From Nocardia sp. NBC_00565 (lineage in GTDB: Bacteria > Actinomycetota > Actinomycetes > Mycobacteriales > Mycobacteriaceae), in NCBI RefSeq assembly GCF_036345915.1, contig NZ_CP107785.1, forward strand, positions 8,680,001 to 8,744,000: a stretch of DNA of 64,000 nt, written 5' to 3'. The first letter of the stretch is position 1, and each line of letters begins with the position of its first letter. Made by a program: the position numbers and the translations under genes. The notes beneath the pieces are model-generated. The model worked only from the letters and a program-made list of their open reading frames with translations, did not search any database and was not told the origin of the DNA. Below are positions 9,981-18,301 of this stretch, in pieces.

Positions 9981-10219
9981 TGGCTACCGGTACACCAGCC
10001 GCAGAGCTCCGCGAGCTCAATGAAGAGGAGCTCGTCGCCCGCCTGCGCGAGTCGAAGGAAGAGCTGTTCAATCTGCGCTTCCAGATGGCGACGGGACAGC
10101 TGGACAACAACCGTCGTCTGCGCGTCGTGCGTCACGAGATCGCGCGCATCTACACGGTCATGCGTGAGCGCGAGCTCGGCCTGGCCACGGCACCCGCTGG
10201 CAAGGGAGATGCGGCATGA
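9980..10219 (+). CDS. rpmC: 50S ribosomal protein L29
   Basis: 79 residues; helical protein with the L29 core [22 protein letters not shown] 9980 shares its A with the rplP stop and follows GGAGGAGC. The C-terminus overlaps rpsQ by 4 bp. Confidence 0.96.
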   Translation: MATGTPAAELRELNEEELVARLRESKEELFNLRFQMATGQLDNNRRLRVVRHEIARIYTVMRERELGLATAPAGKGDAA

Positions 10220-10497
10220 GTGAAGAGACAGTGACCACCGAGGTCAAGCGCGGCAGCCGCAAGGTCCGCATCGGCTACGTGGTTTCGGACAAGATGAACA
10301 AGACCATTGTGGTCGAGCTGGAAGACCGTACGCGGCACAAGCTCTACGGCAAGATCATTCGCTCCACCACCAAGGTGAAGGCGCATGACGAGAACGAGAT
10401 CGCCGGCGTCGGCGACCGCGTTCAGCTGATGGAGACCCGCCCGCTGTCGGCCACCAAGCACTGGCGACTGGTCGAGGTTCTCGAAAAGGCCAAGTAG
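10216..10497 (+). CDS. rpsQ: 30S ribosomal protein S17
   Basis: 93 residues with the OB-fold core [17 protein letters not shown] and the typical [16 protein letters not shown] end. It is the last gene of this operon. A dispersed repeat copy and a strong terminator follow within 100 bp. Confidence 0.97.
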   Translation: MSEETVTTEVKRGSRKVRIGYVVSDKMNKTIVVELEDRTRHKLYGKIIRSTTKVKAHDENEIAGVGDRVQLMETRPLSATKHWRLVEVLEKAK

Positions 10498-10503
10498 CCC
10501 GTA

Positions 10504-10525
10504 GCGACTGCTTGCAGGTCGCTCG
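10504..10525 (-). repeat. dispersed 22-bp palindromic repeat, copy 2
   Basis: On the minus strand this is identical over 22 bases (27 counting flanks) to the copy at 18143-18164. It sits between the rpsQ stop and the operon terminator. Confidence 0.65.
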
Positions 10526-10550
10526 AAAGGGTCAGCCTTTCGTTTCGAAA

Positions 10551-10588
10551 GGGCCGTCCCCCGGAATATCCGGCGGGACGGCCCTTTT
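10551..10588 (+). terminator. rho-independent terminator of the S10 operon
   Basis: GGGCCGTCCC (10551-10560) pairs perfectly with GGGACGGCCC (10575-10584) and is followed by TTTT. The loop itself contains a CCGG-CCGG pairing. A smaller hairpin, CGAAAGG-GTCAG-CCTTTCG (10524-10542), precedes it. Confidence 0.9.
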
Positions 10589-10591
10589 CGT

Positions 10592-10759
10592 TTGCTCGGT
10601 AGTTCCCTCGCTGGAGTCGCCATTGATACGGGCGGATTCCCCGCGGGTTTCGCAGCGGCCGGAGTCCTGGGCCTCGGTCTGGGTGTGGGGTTGGCGCTAT
10701 TGGTCCGGCTGCGGGGCGGACACAAGAGTTCGGTGGTGGAGCTCGCGGGCGCGGTCTGA
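10592..10759 (+). pseudogene. possible C-terminal remnant of a membrane transporter
   Basis: The frame ending at TGA 10757-10759 reads TGGFPAGFAAAGVLGLGLGV followed by GLALLVRLR and a short hydrophilic tail. This looks like the last membrane span of an MFS-type transporter, but no upstream part exists because the S10 terminator lies there. It is probably a leftover of a deleted gene; a chance hydrophobic frame is possible. Confidence 0.3.
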
Positions 10760-10793
10760 ATCGGTCGCGGCGGCTGCGCGCTAGGGCTTGCGT

Positions 10794-10803
10794 TATACGT
10801 ATA
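10794..10803. promoter_or_regulatory. palindrome TATACGTATA upstream of the EXLDI gene
   Basis: A perfect 10-bp AT-rich palindrome in an otherwise GC-rich region, followed by TATAGT at 10812-10817, a plausible -10 element, about 140 bp upstream of the EXLDI gene. It resembles operators of TetR-type repressors. Apart from this and the remnant at 10592-10759, nothing else is seen between the terminator and 10948. Confidence 0.35.
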
Positions 10804-10947
10804 CATCTACTTATAGTGATTCCAGGCCGACGAGCGCAGCCGCTCGATCGGAAAACAGGAGATCAACTCACTACAGCGGGCCGAATCGGGGTCCGCTGGC
10901 GCTGAACGCATGCCTGATTGCGCATGCATTTATGAGATGGGGTAATC

Positions 10948-11409
10948 ATGACCACCGATTCACAGACCGCGACCGAGGTCGACACCACCGAGGAGCGGTC
11001 GACGATCGAGTTCGACAAGAGCGCCTCCGGAGAACTGCACGAGGTGCTGCTGAAGGTCGGTCCGGGCGGCGTGCACCGTCAGCGCTTCCTCGGACGGCAG
11101 CTCGGCGAATCGCGCGAGTTCACCAAGGCGGGCTTCGAGGTGATCCGGGTGTACCTCAGCCGCAAGGGCAAGTACGTGGTGCACCGTCAGCGCTGCGACT
11201 GGGCCGATTTCGCGTTGGCGACGAACTGGGCCAAGGAGTGGAAGAACTGGCGCGAGATCTTCGATGTCGACGATCAGACCTGGGCCGAATACACGGTGGA
11301 GATCATCGACACGCTGGCGGAACTCGGCGAGCGGATCCCGGCCCGGATCTACCGCGGACTCGTCGACGTCACCACCGCGCATCCGCAGACCGAGGACCTT
11401 GACATCTGA
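10948..11409 (+). CDS. EXLDI family protein
   Basis: A 153-residue soluble protein ending in EDLDI, the terminal motif that gives the EXLDI family its name. The body is rich in Trp, Arg and acidic residues (VYLSRKGKYVVHRQR, TNWAKEWKNWREIF). Members are actinobacterial and often lie next to TetR regulators and exporters; no biochemical function is established. It is 39 bp upstream of the MMPL transporter gene and probably co-transcribed with it from the region holding the palindrome at 10794-10803. Confidence 0.75.
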   Translation: MTTDSQTATEVDTTEERSTIEFDKSASGELHEVLLKVGPGGVHRQRFLGRQLGESREFTKAGFEVIRVYLSRKGKYVVHRQRCDWADFALATNWAKEWKNWREIFDVDDQTWAEYTVEIIDTLAELGERIPARIYRGLVDVTTAHPQTEDLDI

Positions 11410-11448
11410 GCTGGGCTCAGCACCAATACCCGAAAGGCGCTCTCCCTT

Positions 11449-13689
11449 ATGTTCGCTCGTCTCGGCGCGATCGTCGTACACAACCCGTGGAAGGTGATCG
11501 GCCTGTGGCTGCTCATCATCGTCGCGGTGGTGGCCTCGGCGCCGCAACTCACCTCCACCACCGACCAATCCGAGTTCCTGCCATCGCATTACGAGTCGAT
11601 TCAGGCAATGGAATTGCAGCAGAAGGCATTTCCGCAGCAACAGTCACCCGCGGCACTACTCGTCTTCGTCCGCTCGGACGGGGCACCGCTGTCCGCGGGT
11701 GATTCGGCGAGCGTGCAAACGATCGCGTCGAAGCTCAGCGACGCCAGAATCAAGGATGTCACCAGCATTCAGGCCGTACCGGCGTCAGAGAACCGGTTGG
11801 TGCAGATCGCCGCCGTGCAGATGACCAAGGTGACCAATGCCGGCGATACGACGCAGAGTGACGCGGTCAAGAAGCTGCGTGACGCATTGCGCGAGCAAGT
11901 GCGCGACACCGATCTGAAAGCGGGCGTCACCGGGCCGGCGGCGCAGATGCTGGATCAGACGGAGTCCGGTCAAAAAGGCATGGCCATCATCGGCATCGCG
12001 ACGGTGGTGCTGATTCTGCTGCTGCTGCTGGTCATCTTCCGCAGTCCGGTGATCGCGTTGCTGCCGGTTATCGTGATCGGCGCGATCTCCAGCACCGTCG
12101 GCGGCCTGATCGCCATGGTCAGCAAGGCTTTCGACCTGAAGGTCGACAGTTCGGTGAACTCCATTCTGCTGGTGGTGCTGTTCGGCGTCGGCACCGACTA
12201 CATCCTGTTCCTGATGTTCCGATACCGGGAGCGTCTGCGCGCCGGCGAGGATCCGAAGACCGCGATGGTGAGTGCGGTCACCAAGGTCGGCGAGGCCATC
12301 ACCTCGGCGGCGGGCGCGGTGATCATCGCGTTCATGGCGCTGACGCTCTCCACACTCGGCATGTTCCGTGCACTCGGTCCGGCGCTGGCGATTGCCGTCG
12401 CGGTGGCTTTGGTGGCCGGACTCACGCTGGTGCCCGCCGTGGTCTCGCTGTTGGGCACCAAGGTGTTCTGGCCGTCGAAGGCATGGCGGCAGGAGCCGAA
12501 GGGTGCGCGGTTCGGCGCCATCGGGGCGGCGATGGGACGGCGCCCCGGTGCGTTCGCCGCGGTATCCGGTGGCCTGCTGATCGCATTGGGCATGCTGGCC
12601 TTCGGGTTCCATCCGACCTTCGACCTGAGCTCGGGGTCGACCTCGGACTCCTCCGAATCAACGGTCTACAGCAAGGAATTGCTCAAGGGGATGCCCGCTG
12701 GGGCGACGCAGCCGTCCGAGGTGCTGTTGCGTGCCACCGATGGTAAGCGGCTCGACGGTGACCAGCTCGCGGATTATCGTGCGGTTCTCGCCGCGGTGCC
12801 TGGTGTGAATCAGGTTGGTGCGCCGACGGTTTCGAGCGATGGCTCGGCGGCCGACTTCCAGGTGACGCTCACCGGCGCACCCGAATCCGATGCGGCGCTC
12901 GATACGGTTCGTGATCCGTTGCGGAGTGCGGCGCACTCGGCGGCACCGGCGGGTACTACCGCCGTTGTCGGTGGGATCTCCTCGGTGTATGTCGATTTCC
13001 AGGATGCGATGGTGCACGACTACAAGATCGTGTTCCCGGTGGCGGCGATTCTGATCATGATCGTGCTCGCGCTGCTGCTGCGCAGCCTGGTGGCGCCGTG
13101 GTACCTGATGGCCTCGGTCTTCCTCGGCTTCGCCGCGACGCTCGGGGCCGCGGTCCTGGTATTCCAACACTTCCAGGGCAACTCGGGCCTGATCTTCACC
13201 CTGCCGGTGATCATGTACCTGTTCGTGGTCGCCCTCGGCACCGACTACAACATCCTGATGGTCGCTCGGTTGCGTGAGGAGGCGCGAGCCGGCAATGAAC
13301 CGAAACAGGCTGCGGCCCTCGCGGTTCGGCATACCGGGCCGACGGTCGCGGCGGCGGGTGTCATCCTGGCGGGTACCTTCGCCTCGATGATGTTGGCGGG
13401 CAACAATGTGCTGTCGCAGATGGGGTTCGCCATCTCGGTCGGCATCGCCATCGCCGCGTTCGTCATGGCGATGTTCTTCACCCCTGCCGCAACCGCGTTG
13501 ATCGGCCATCGCGCCTGGTGGCCCGGGCATGGGGACCGGGATTCGACAGGCGGTTCGGACGACACGAAGTCGCACGGATCACGCGGGGGCCAGTACACGG
13601 ACGGCTACTCCACCCCGCAGCGCGATGGCGATGAGCAGGCGTCGGTCGGCGGTTCGACCTGGGGTTCGAACACCGGCTGGCGCAGGTGA
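11449..13689 (+). CDS. MMPL family transporter
   Basis: 746 residues with the RND/MMPL layout: one N-terminal membrane span, a periplasmic domain (~35-170), a block of five spans (~175-335), a second periplasmic domain (~390-540) and five more spans (~545-690), then a hydrophilic tail. Conserved GTDYILFLMFRYRE and its counterpart GTDYNILMVARLREE mark the proton-relay helices of this family. MMPL proteins export lipids, glycolipids or siderophores across the actinobacterial inner membrane. The partner gene is the EXLDI protein, so nothing here points to siderophore export. A terminator follows at 13711. Confidence 0.9.
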   Translation: MFARLGAIVVHNPWKVIGLWLLIIVAVVASAPQLTSTTDQSEFLPSHYESIQAMELQQKAFPQQQSPAALLVFVRSDGAPLSAGDSASVQTIASKLSDARIKDVTSIQAVPASENRLVQIAAVQMTKVTNAGDTTQSDAVKKLRDALREQVRDTDLKAGVTGPAAQMLDQTESGQKGMAIIGIATVVLILLLLLVIFRSPVIALLPVIVIGAISSTVGGLIAMVSKAFDLKVDSSVNSILLVVLFGVGTDYILFLMFRYRERLRAGEDPKTAMVSAVTKVGEAITSAAGAVIIAFMALTLSTLGMFRALGPALAIAVAVALVAGLTLVPAVVSLLGTKVFWPSKAWRQEPKGARFGAIGAAMGRRPGAFAAVSGGLLIALGMLAFGFHPTFDLSSGSTSDSSESTVYSKELLKGMPAGATQPSEVLLRATDGKRLDGDQLADYRAVLAAVPGVNQVGAPTVSSDGSAADFQVTLTGAPESDAALDTVRDPLRSAAHSAAPAGTTAVVGGISSVYVDFQDAMVHDYKIVFPVAAILIMIVLALLLRSLVAPWYLMASVFLGFAATLGAAVLVFQHFQGNSGLIFTLPVIMYLFVVALGTDYNILMVARLREEARAGNEPKQAAALAVRHTGPTVAAAGVILAGTFASMMLAGNNVLSQMGFAISVGIAIAAFVMAMFFTPAATALIGHRAWWPGHGDRDSTGGSDDTKSHGSRGGQYTDGYSTPQRDGDEQASVGGSTWGSNTGWRR

Positions 13690-13710
13690 GGCCGGTCGCC
13701 GAATAACAGA

Positions 13711-13749
13711 GGCCGCCCACTCGGAAGATCCGAGTCGGGCGGCCTTTTC
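13711..13749 (+). terminator. terminator of the EXLDI-MMPL operon
   Basis: GGCCGCCCACTCGGA pairs with TCCGAGTCGGGCGGCC around AGA, followed by TTTTCGT: a long GC-rich stem and a T run. Confidence 0.9.
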
Positions 13750-13780
13750 GTACTCGTGTGATGGGTGCTGTGGGGGTTGT

Positions 13781-13841
13781 CGCACACCTAGTGACCGCGT
13801 CACACAGTTGGCGCCTGTGTGAGGCATTCACTGGGTGTGCG
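13781..13841. repeat. nested symmetric inverted repeat (61 nt)
   Basis: The outer arms CGCACACCTAGTGA (13781-13794) and TCACTGGGTGTGCG (13828-13841) are complementary at 13 of 14 positions. After a symmetric 6-nt internal loop, the inner arms CACACAG (13801-13807) and CTGTGTG (13815-13821) pair perfectly around a 7-nt loop. It lies between convergent genes ending at 13689 and 14029. No T run follows, so it is not a simple terminator. Nothing else is seen from 13842 to 14028. Confidence 0.6.
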
Positions 13842-14028
13842 CGAGCACTGGGAGCGAGCGCTGTCGGGACTGGTGCCGTCGAATCTCCGGCGGGGGAGCG
13901 GCGTGCGCGTTTCATCCGCAGCTGTACTTGCTCGCCGCACTCGAATCCGTCGGGCCATGGGGTGCGCGCCGACAGATTCGCCGTGGCTGTGACTCCAAGG
14001 CTCCGAAGTGACCGATCTGGATCGGTGG

Positions 14029-16968
14029 CTAACTGCTGATTGCGTAGGGGCGGCGGACCTTTCTGGCGAACTCCAGTACCTGGGCGATGGCGGTGCGGGA
14101 CAGGCCGACCTCCGCGCCGATGCTGGTGGGGGTCCACGATTGATCGGCCAGCATGAGGATTTCGGCGAGTTGCTCCACCGGGATGACCGACAGGCCGCGA
14201 CCCGCGATCGCTCGAGCTACCGACCACACCTCGACGTCATCGCTTTCGGAGCCGAGGGTGGGGTTCTCGATGAGCAGATCTTCGGCCGAAAGCGATTGAA
14301 CGACATCGCTGATCACCTCGCTGGTGGTGCGGCGGTGCGAGCGGTCGTCGGCGACGAGCGGCCTGACTTCGGCTTCGGCGGTTTCCTCGGTGCGGCTCGG
14401 CGGATCTTGGTGATCGGTCGCGGAGCGCTCGACGATCGAGGGTTGTTGTACCGCATGTGGTGTCACGGCCGCCCGCACAATGTGCCCGTTCGTCTGCGGT
14501 TGCGCCGCAGTCCGGGTGTTGCGCTCATTCGCTCGCGGTTCCGCTGCCGTTTCCGTGCTGTGCTGGGGTGCCTGCGGCTCCATCGACATCCGCGCGCTGC
14601 GCTCGGCCGGATTCGGTGCGGCGGAGCTACGGTCGGTGTTCCGCGCTGCCGCGGATGAGTCTGTGCGCATGGCGGTTTCGACGCGACGGCTGGATTCCGC
14701 AACGCGAGTCAAGTCGGCGGGTACGCGGTTCCCGTTCGAGCCACCAGCTTCGGCCCGCAGTTCCGGCTCGACGGTCGCGACATCGAAGTTGATGCTCAGC
14801 TGCGATTCCACCGAGGGGCCAGGAGCGGTGACCACGTGCGGCTCAACTTCTGCGGCAACAGAATTCGTGCTCTCGCCATATGCATTAGCGCTGCTCGCCG
14901 ACACGGTGTACAGCTCGTCGCCTGCGGTGGCACCGGTCGCGCGCCCGTCCACGGAACTCGCGCCGGTCGTCGATGCCGTGTGCGTTTCGGCGCTTGCGCC
15001 CGCGTGAGCTGTCCGGCCACCCATGTAGCTCGCGCCAGTTGCTGCCGTGTGCGTTTCGATGTCTGCGGCAGAATGAGCCGTGCGCTCGTCCGGACGGCCC
15101 GCGGCGGTATCGAACGCGAGTCGGGGGTCGACGTCGGGACCGTGAATCACGTTCTCGCCGTCCGGGTTCGCGGCTGTTGCCAACCAGTGGTTCGGCTGCG
15201 CAGTGCCTTGCGCGTGAGCAACGGCGTTGGTCGCGACTACGGGGCTGTCAGGGGTCGTCGGGGATCCGCTGAGCATCGCACCGTTGGTCGCGGTGGGTGT
15301 GTCGCCCACGGCGCCGGTAGGCCGAGAACCACCGGCGACCATTGCGTCATCCCGAGCTGTCGCGTTGCTAGCCGACGAAGGGATGCGTTGAGATGCGCTA
15401 CGCAGGTGCGCTGCGCTGTTGGCGGGGATGTCGTCCATGGTGGAGGCCGGGGTGTGGGTAAACCTCGGGTCGCCGTCGACTATTGCGCCGTTCTGAGCTG
15501 CGGAGTTGGGGGCCGACGAGGGCCAAGAACCACCCTCGACCATTGCACCGTTTTGAACTGTTGTGTTCGCGGCCGACGATGGGATGCGCTCGCCAGGTTC
15601 CCTGGGAATGGTTGCGGCGCTGGGCATTCCGCTGTTGGAGGGCGTGACGCCCATAGCGTGGGTCGGCCTAGGGGCTTCGGCCATCGTGCCGTTTGGAGCA
15701 GTCGCCTTGGTGGCCGACGACGGGGCGTATTCACCTGGTGCGCTCGGAGCGGTCGTGCTCGGCGTTGCGCGCGCAGCGGTATCGCTGCCTGCGGTTACCG
15801 AGTTGGTGGCGATGTAGTCCGAGATGGGTTGGGTGGCCGGGCCGTTGAATGATCGTGCCGGATCCCGGTGATCGGGGCGGTTGTATTCGTCTACGGTTGG
15901 GATCGGTTGGGGGAGGCGGCCGTTGGTGGAGCGGGTGCTCTGGGCGTGGTAGACGAGGGTTTCCGTGCAGTCGAGTCGGGAGACGGGGACCGTGTCGGCG
16001 GGCTGGGGGGTGCCGTGCACAGCCGGCTCGGCAAGGTGGGGTTCGGTCATATCGACCGGGAAGCGGACGCCCGCTTGGTCGAGTAGGGGGTCGAAACCCG
16101 TGGCGGCGAGCAGTTCTCGGCGGTCGGCCGGATCGTCGGCGCGAAAGGTGGTGATCGGTGCGCCGCGCTCGGTGGTGACCCGGTGTCGAGTCGGCAGGTC
16201 TGGTTCGTCTTCGACCATCGGGACGCTGTCGATGAGCAGGGCATAGCGCGCGGAAACCCAGGCGTGCAACCAGATCACCACGCCGACCATGACGGGCGCG
16301 ATCGCGTATTCGGCGGCCTGGCCGAAGGCGCCGGCGGCCAGGTGCGGGCCCGCGTTGAGGGCGACGGTGGTGCCGAGCAACGCGGTCTCGAAGAAGACGA
16401 CCTTGCCCCGATCGAGTTCGCGCCCCCACCGTGCGGCGGTGGTCGCGGCCACCATGATGGTGATGATGGGGATCGAGATCATCGCCTCGATGCCATAGCT
16501 CAACCAATACAGCGGATCTGCCATGTTCCCGCTGGGCACCAGATTGTGCTGTACGTTCACGCCGGCCCACACCATGCCGAGCACCACGACCGCGATCAGC
16601 GCACGCGAGGACCATTCGGCCCGGCGGTACAACTGGGCAAGGCGCGCATCCTGATTCGACACCCGCCGCCGCGCCGCCAGCGCCCGCCGATGCCACCGCG
16701 CGTCCGCGTCATCGGCGCGCTGGATCGCGGCCATGGTCCGTCGATCGCGCGTCTCCGTCGAGAGCTCGTCCTCGACGGCCCGCTTCCGCTGCCCGCGCCG
16801 CTGGGCCCGAACCCATTCCGCGAGTTCACGTTCCGCATCGATCTCGGCATCCGACAACACCTGCACCAGCGCCGCGTCATCCTGCAGCGGCAACCGACCT
16901 CGCGCATTCGCGACCCGTTCGGCCAATGCGGCGACTTCGGACCTACCGCTCGACTGTTTGTCGCGCAT
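14029..16968 (-). CDS. large membrane protein with disordered region and C-terminal HTH-like end
   Basis: 979 residues. The first ~115 are charged and helical (many Arg, Glu and Ala). Four hydrophobic spans follow at roughly 120-240, then about 600 residues rich in Ala, Thr, Ser, Pro and Gly with degenerate repeats containing NGAMV and NTAQNGA. The last ~50 residues (SWTPTSIGAEVGLSRTAIAQ) look like a helix-turn-helix. The four-span-plus-HTH plan recalls DUF2637/SpdB-like proteins of actinobacterial mobile elements, but I could not confirm membership, and the long disordered insert is unusual. ATG 16968 follows GGGAAGG. No conjugation genes adjoin it. Confidence 0.6.
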   Translation of the reverse strand: MRDKQSSGRSEVAALAERVANARGRLPLQDDAALVQVLSDAEIDAERELAEWVRAQRRGQRKRAVEDELSTETRDRRTMAAIQRADDADARWHRRALAARRRVSNQDARLAQLYRRAEWSSRALIAVVVLGMVWAGVNVQHNLVPSGNMADPLYWLSYGIEAMISIPIITIMVAATTAARWGRELDRGKVVFFETALLGTTVALNAGPHLAAGAFGQAAEYAIAPVMVGVVIWLHAWVSARYALLIDSVPMVEDEPDLPTRHRVTTERGAPITTFRADDPADRRELLAATGFDPLLDQAGVRFPVDMTEPHLAEPAVHGTPQPADTVPVSRLDCTETLVYHAQSTRSTNGRLPQPIPTVDEYNRPDHRDPARSFNGPATQPISDYIATNSVTAGSDTAARATPSTTAPSAPGEYAPSSATKATAPNGTMAEAPRPTHAMGVTPSNSGMPSAATIPREPGERIPSSAANTTVQNGAMVEGGSWPSSAPNSAAQNGAIVDGDPRFTHTPASTMDDIPANSAAHLRSASQRIPSSASNATARDDAMVAGGSRPTGAVGDTPTATNGAMLSGSPTTPDSPVVATNAVAHAQGTAQPNHWLATAANPDGENVIHGPDVDPRLAFDTAAGRPDERTAHSAADIETHTAATGASYMGGRTAHAGASAETHTASTTGASSVDGRATGATAGDELYTVSASSANAYGESTNSVAAEVEPHVVTAPGPSVESQLSINFDVATVEPELRAEAGGSNGNRVPADLTRVAESSRRVETAMRTDSSAAARNTDRSSAAPNPAERSARMSMEPQAPQHSTETAAEPRANERNTRTAAQPQTNGHIVRAAVTPHAVQQPSIVERSATDHQDPPSRTEETAEAEVRPLVADDRSHRRTTSEVISDVVQSLSAEDLLIENPTLGSESDDVEVWSVARAIAGRGLSVIPVEQLAEILMLADQSWTPTSIGAEVGLSRTAIAQVLEFARKVRRPYAISS

Positions 16969-17114
16969 AGCGAGCCTTCCCAGGAGCAGGTGTCATCTCG
17001 ACGCAGACCTACTTGCTCGAACATATGTGTGATCGCACCGAGATTAAACCGCTACCCGCCCGAGGTCAATGCTCCCCGCCCGAAAAATCGAACAAACGCG
17101 CGAACCGAGAGGCA

Positions 17115-17373
17115 TCAGTCGACGTGGACCCAGATAGCCATCAGCACATGGATTTCGCGCTGTCGCTCCAGGCCAGGTATGTCGCCAGTCCTTCCTGATG
17201 TCGGCAGAAGGGCATGTTCGTACGGGCGCATCGGGATTCGCATTATTGAGCGATTCGCCACTCCACGGGCTGACCCCGAGGACGACGCGCAGTTCTGCGT
17301 AGTCGGACGATGCGTGTGCGGGCAGGTTATCGATCTGTTGGTGCACATCCGGGTCGGTCTCGACGCGGTACAC
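17115..17373 (-). pseudogene. frameshifted remnant of a small toxin-like protein
   Basis: From GTG 17373 the first frame reads MYRVETDPDVHQQIDNLPAH, then AYAELRVVL-type sequence up to PVRT. The similarity then jumps to a second frame (HQEGLATYLA) and a third (LERQREIHVLMAIWVHVD, stop at 17115). Together these match a common actinobacterial protein of about 85 residues that I recall as RelE-like in its size and pattern. At least two frameshifts break it, and no antitoxin gene adjoins. The family identification is from memory. Confidence 0.55.
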
Positions 17374-17420
17374 CTACATATGGCTCGTGCGGTCGAGACA
17401 CGCGGGCAGATCGTTCGAGG

Positions 17421-18266
17421 TCAGGTCAGGGTGGTGTGCCAGACGATGGCGGCGGCGAGGGCGCCGGCTCCGTTGACCGACCAGTGCAGGGCGATGGGGG
17501 CGAGCAGGCTGCCGCTGCGGCGGCGCAGCCAGGTGAAGACGACGCCGGCGGCGGCGGTGGCCACGACGGCGAGCAGGATGCCGACGATCTGGGCCGCCGC
17601 GCCGCCGCCGAAGAAGCCGCTGAGTCCGCGGTTGCTGCTGGTCAGGCCGAGCGAGGAGGCGATATGCCAGAGGCCGAACAGCAGTGAACCCGCCGCGAAG
17701 ACACCGCGCACGCCGTAGACGCGGTCGAGGGTGCCGTGCAGGACGCCACGGAAGGCCAGCTCCTCCGGGATCGCCGTCTGCAACGGGATCACGATCATCG
17801 ACGCGATGAGCGCGCCGGAGATGGTGGCGTAGCGGTCGGCCAGGAAGAACGGCCGGGTGATCGGCAGGATCGCGCCGATCGCCACCACCGTGAGCACCAG
17901 AGCCACCGCGCCGATCGCGTAGAGCGTGCCGCGGCGCCACTGCCGCGGCGAGAGCCCGAGTTCGGACCAGCCGAGTCCGCGTCGGCGCATCAGTGCGAGC
18001 AGCACGACGGCGGCGATCGGAACGGTCAGGATGCTCGCCCACGCGGTGGTGAAGTGGGCGATCAGATTCGTGCCCGCCAGGACGACCACCACAACGGCCA
18101 CGTCGAGATAAGCATGCAGTTTGTGGCGGGGCGGTGCCGTTTCGAGCGACCTGCAAGCAGTCGCTAGCGGTGCCGTTTCTTCGAGGTCCTGGTGAAGCAC
18201 CCGGCCCAGTCTACGGATGCGCGCAACCGGCGCCGGGGGTTCGAGGAGCTGAGCTGCCATCATCAT
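17421..18266 (-). CDS. CPBP family intramembrane metalloprotease
   Basis: 281 residues with about six to eight membrane spans and the three CPBP (CAAX protease/bacteriocin-processing) motifs: EELAFRG (Glu168-Glu169), LFGLWH (His201) and LHWSVNG (His261). These residues coordinate the catalytic metal inside the membrane. Substrates are unknown in most actinobacteria. I place the start at ATG 18266, the first of three consecutive ATGs; the longer frame from 18341 would overlap the upstream rluA-like gene. Residues ~30-45 contain a 12-residue duplication (ETAP, LATACRSL, ETAP) produced by an inserted 22-bp repeat with a 13-bp flanking duplication. Confidence 0.85.
   Translation of the reverse strand: MMMAAQLLEPPAPVARIRRLGRVLHQDLEETAPLATACRSLETAPPRHKLHAYLDVAVVVVVLAGTNLIAHFTTAWASILTVPIAAVVLLALMRRRGLGWSELGLSPRQWRRGTLYAIGAVALVLTVVAIGAILPITRPFFLADRYATISGALIASMIVIPLQTAIPEELAFRGVLHGTLDRVYGVRGVFAAGSLLFGLWHIASSLGLTSSNRGLSGFFGGGAAAQIVGILLAVVATAAAGVVFTWLRRRSGSLLAPIALHWSVNGAGALAAAIVWHTTLT
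18131..18179 (-). repeat. dispersed 22-bp repeat, copy 3, with 13-bp flanking direct repeats
   Basis: The 22-bp core at 18143-18164 is identical to copy 2. It is bracketed by GCGGTGCCGTTTC at 18131-18143 and again at 18167-18179. The arrangement is what a small mobile palindrome leaves when it inserts with target duplication. The net gain is 36 bp, so the reading frame of the protease gene is kept. Confidence 0.65.
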
Positions 18267-18301
18267 GGTCGTATCCGTTTTCGCATCCGGTACACCCGGC
18301 G

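Noticed and set aside
11449..13689. MMPL transporter as the siderophore exporter
   Set aside because: It has no iron box, is paired with an EXLDI gene and lies 11 kb from the locus. The DrrABC set at 61695 is the better candidate.
13758..14039. 93-codon plus-strand frame between the MMPL gene and the 979-residue gene
   Set aside because: No ribosome binding site, biased composition and no family resemblance. The region is better explained by the inverted repeat.
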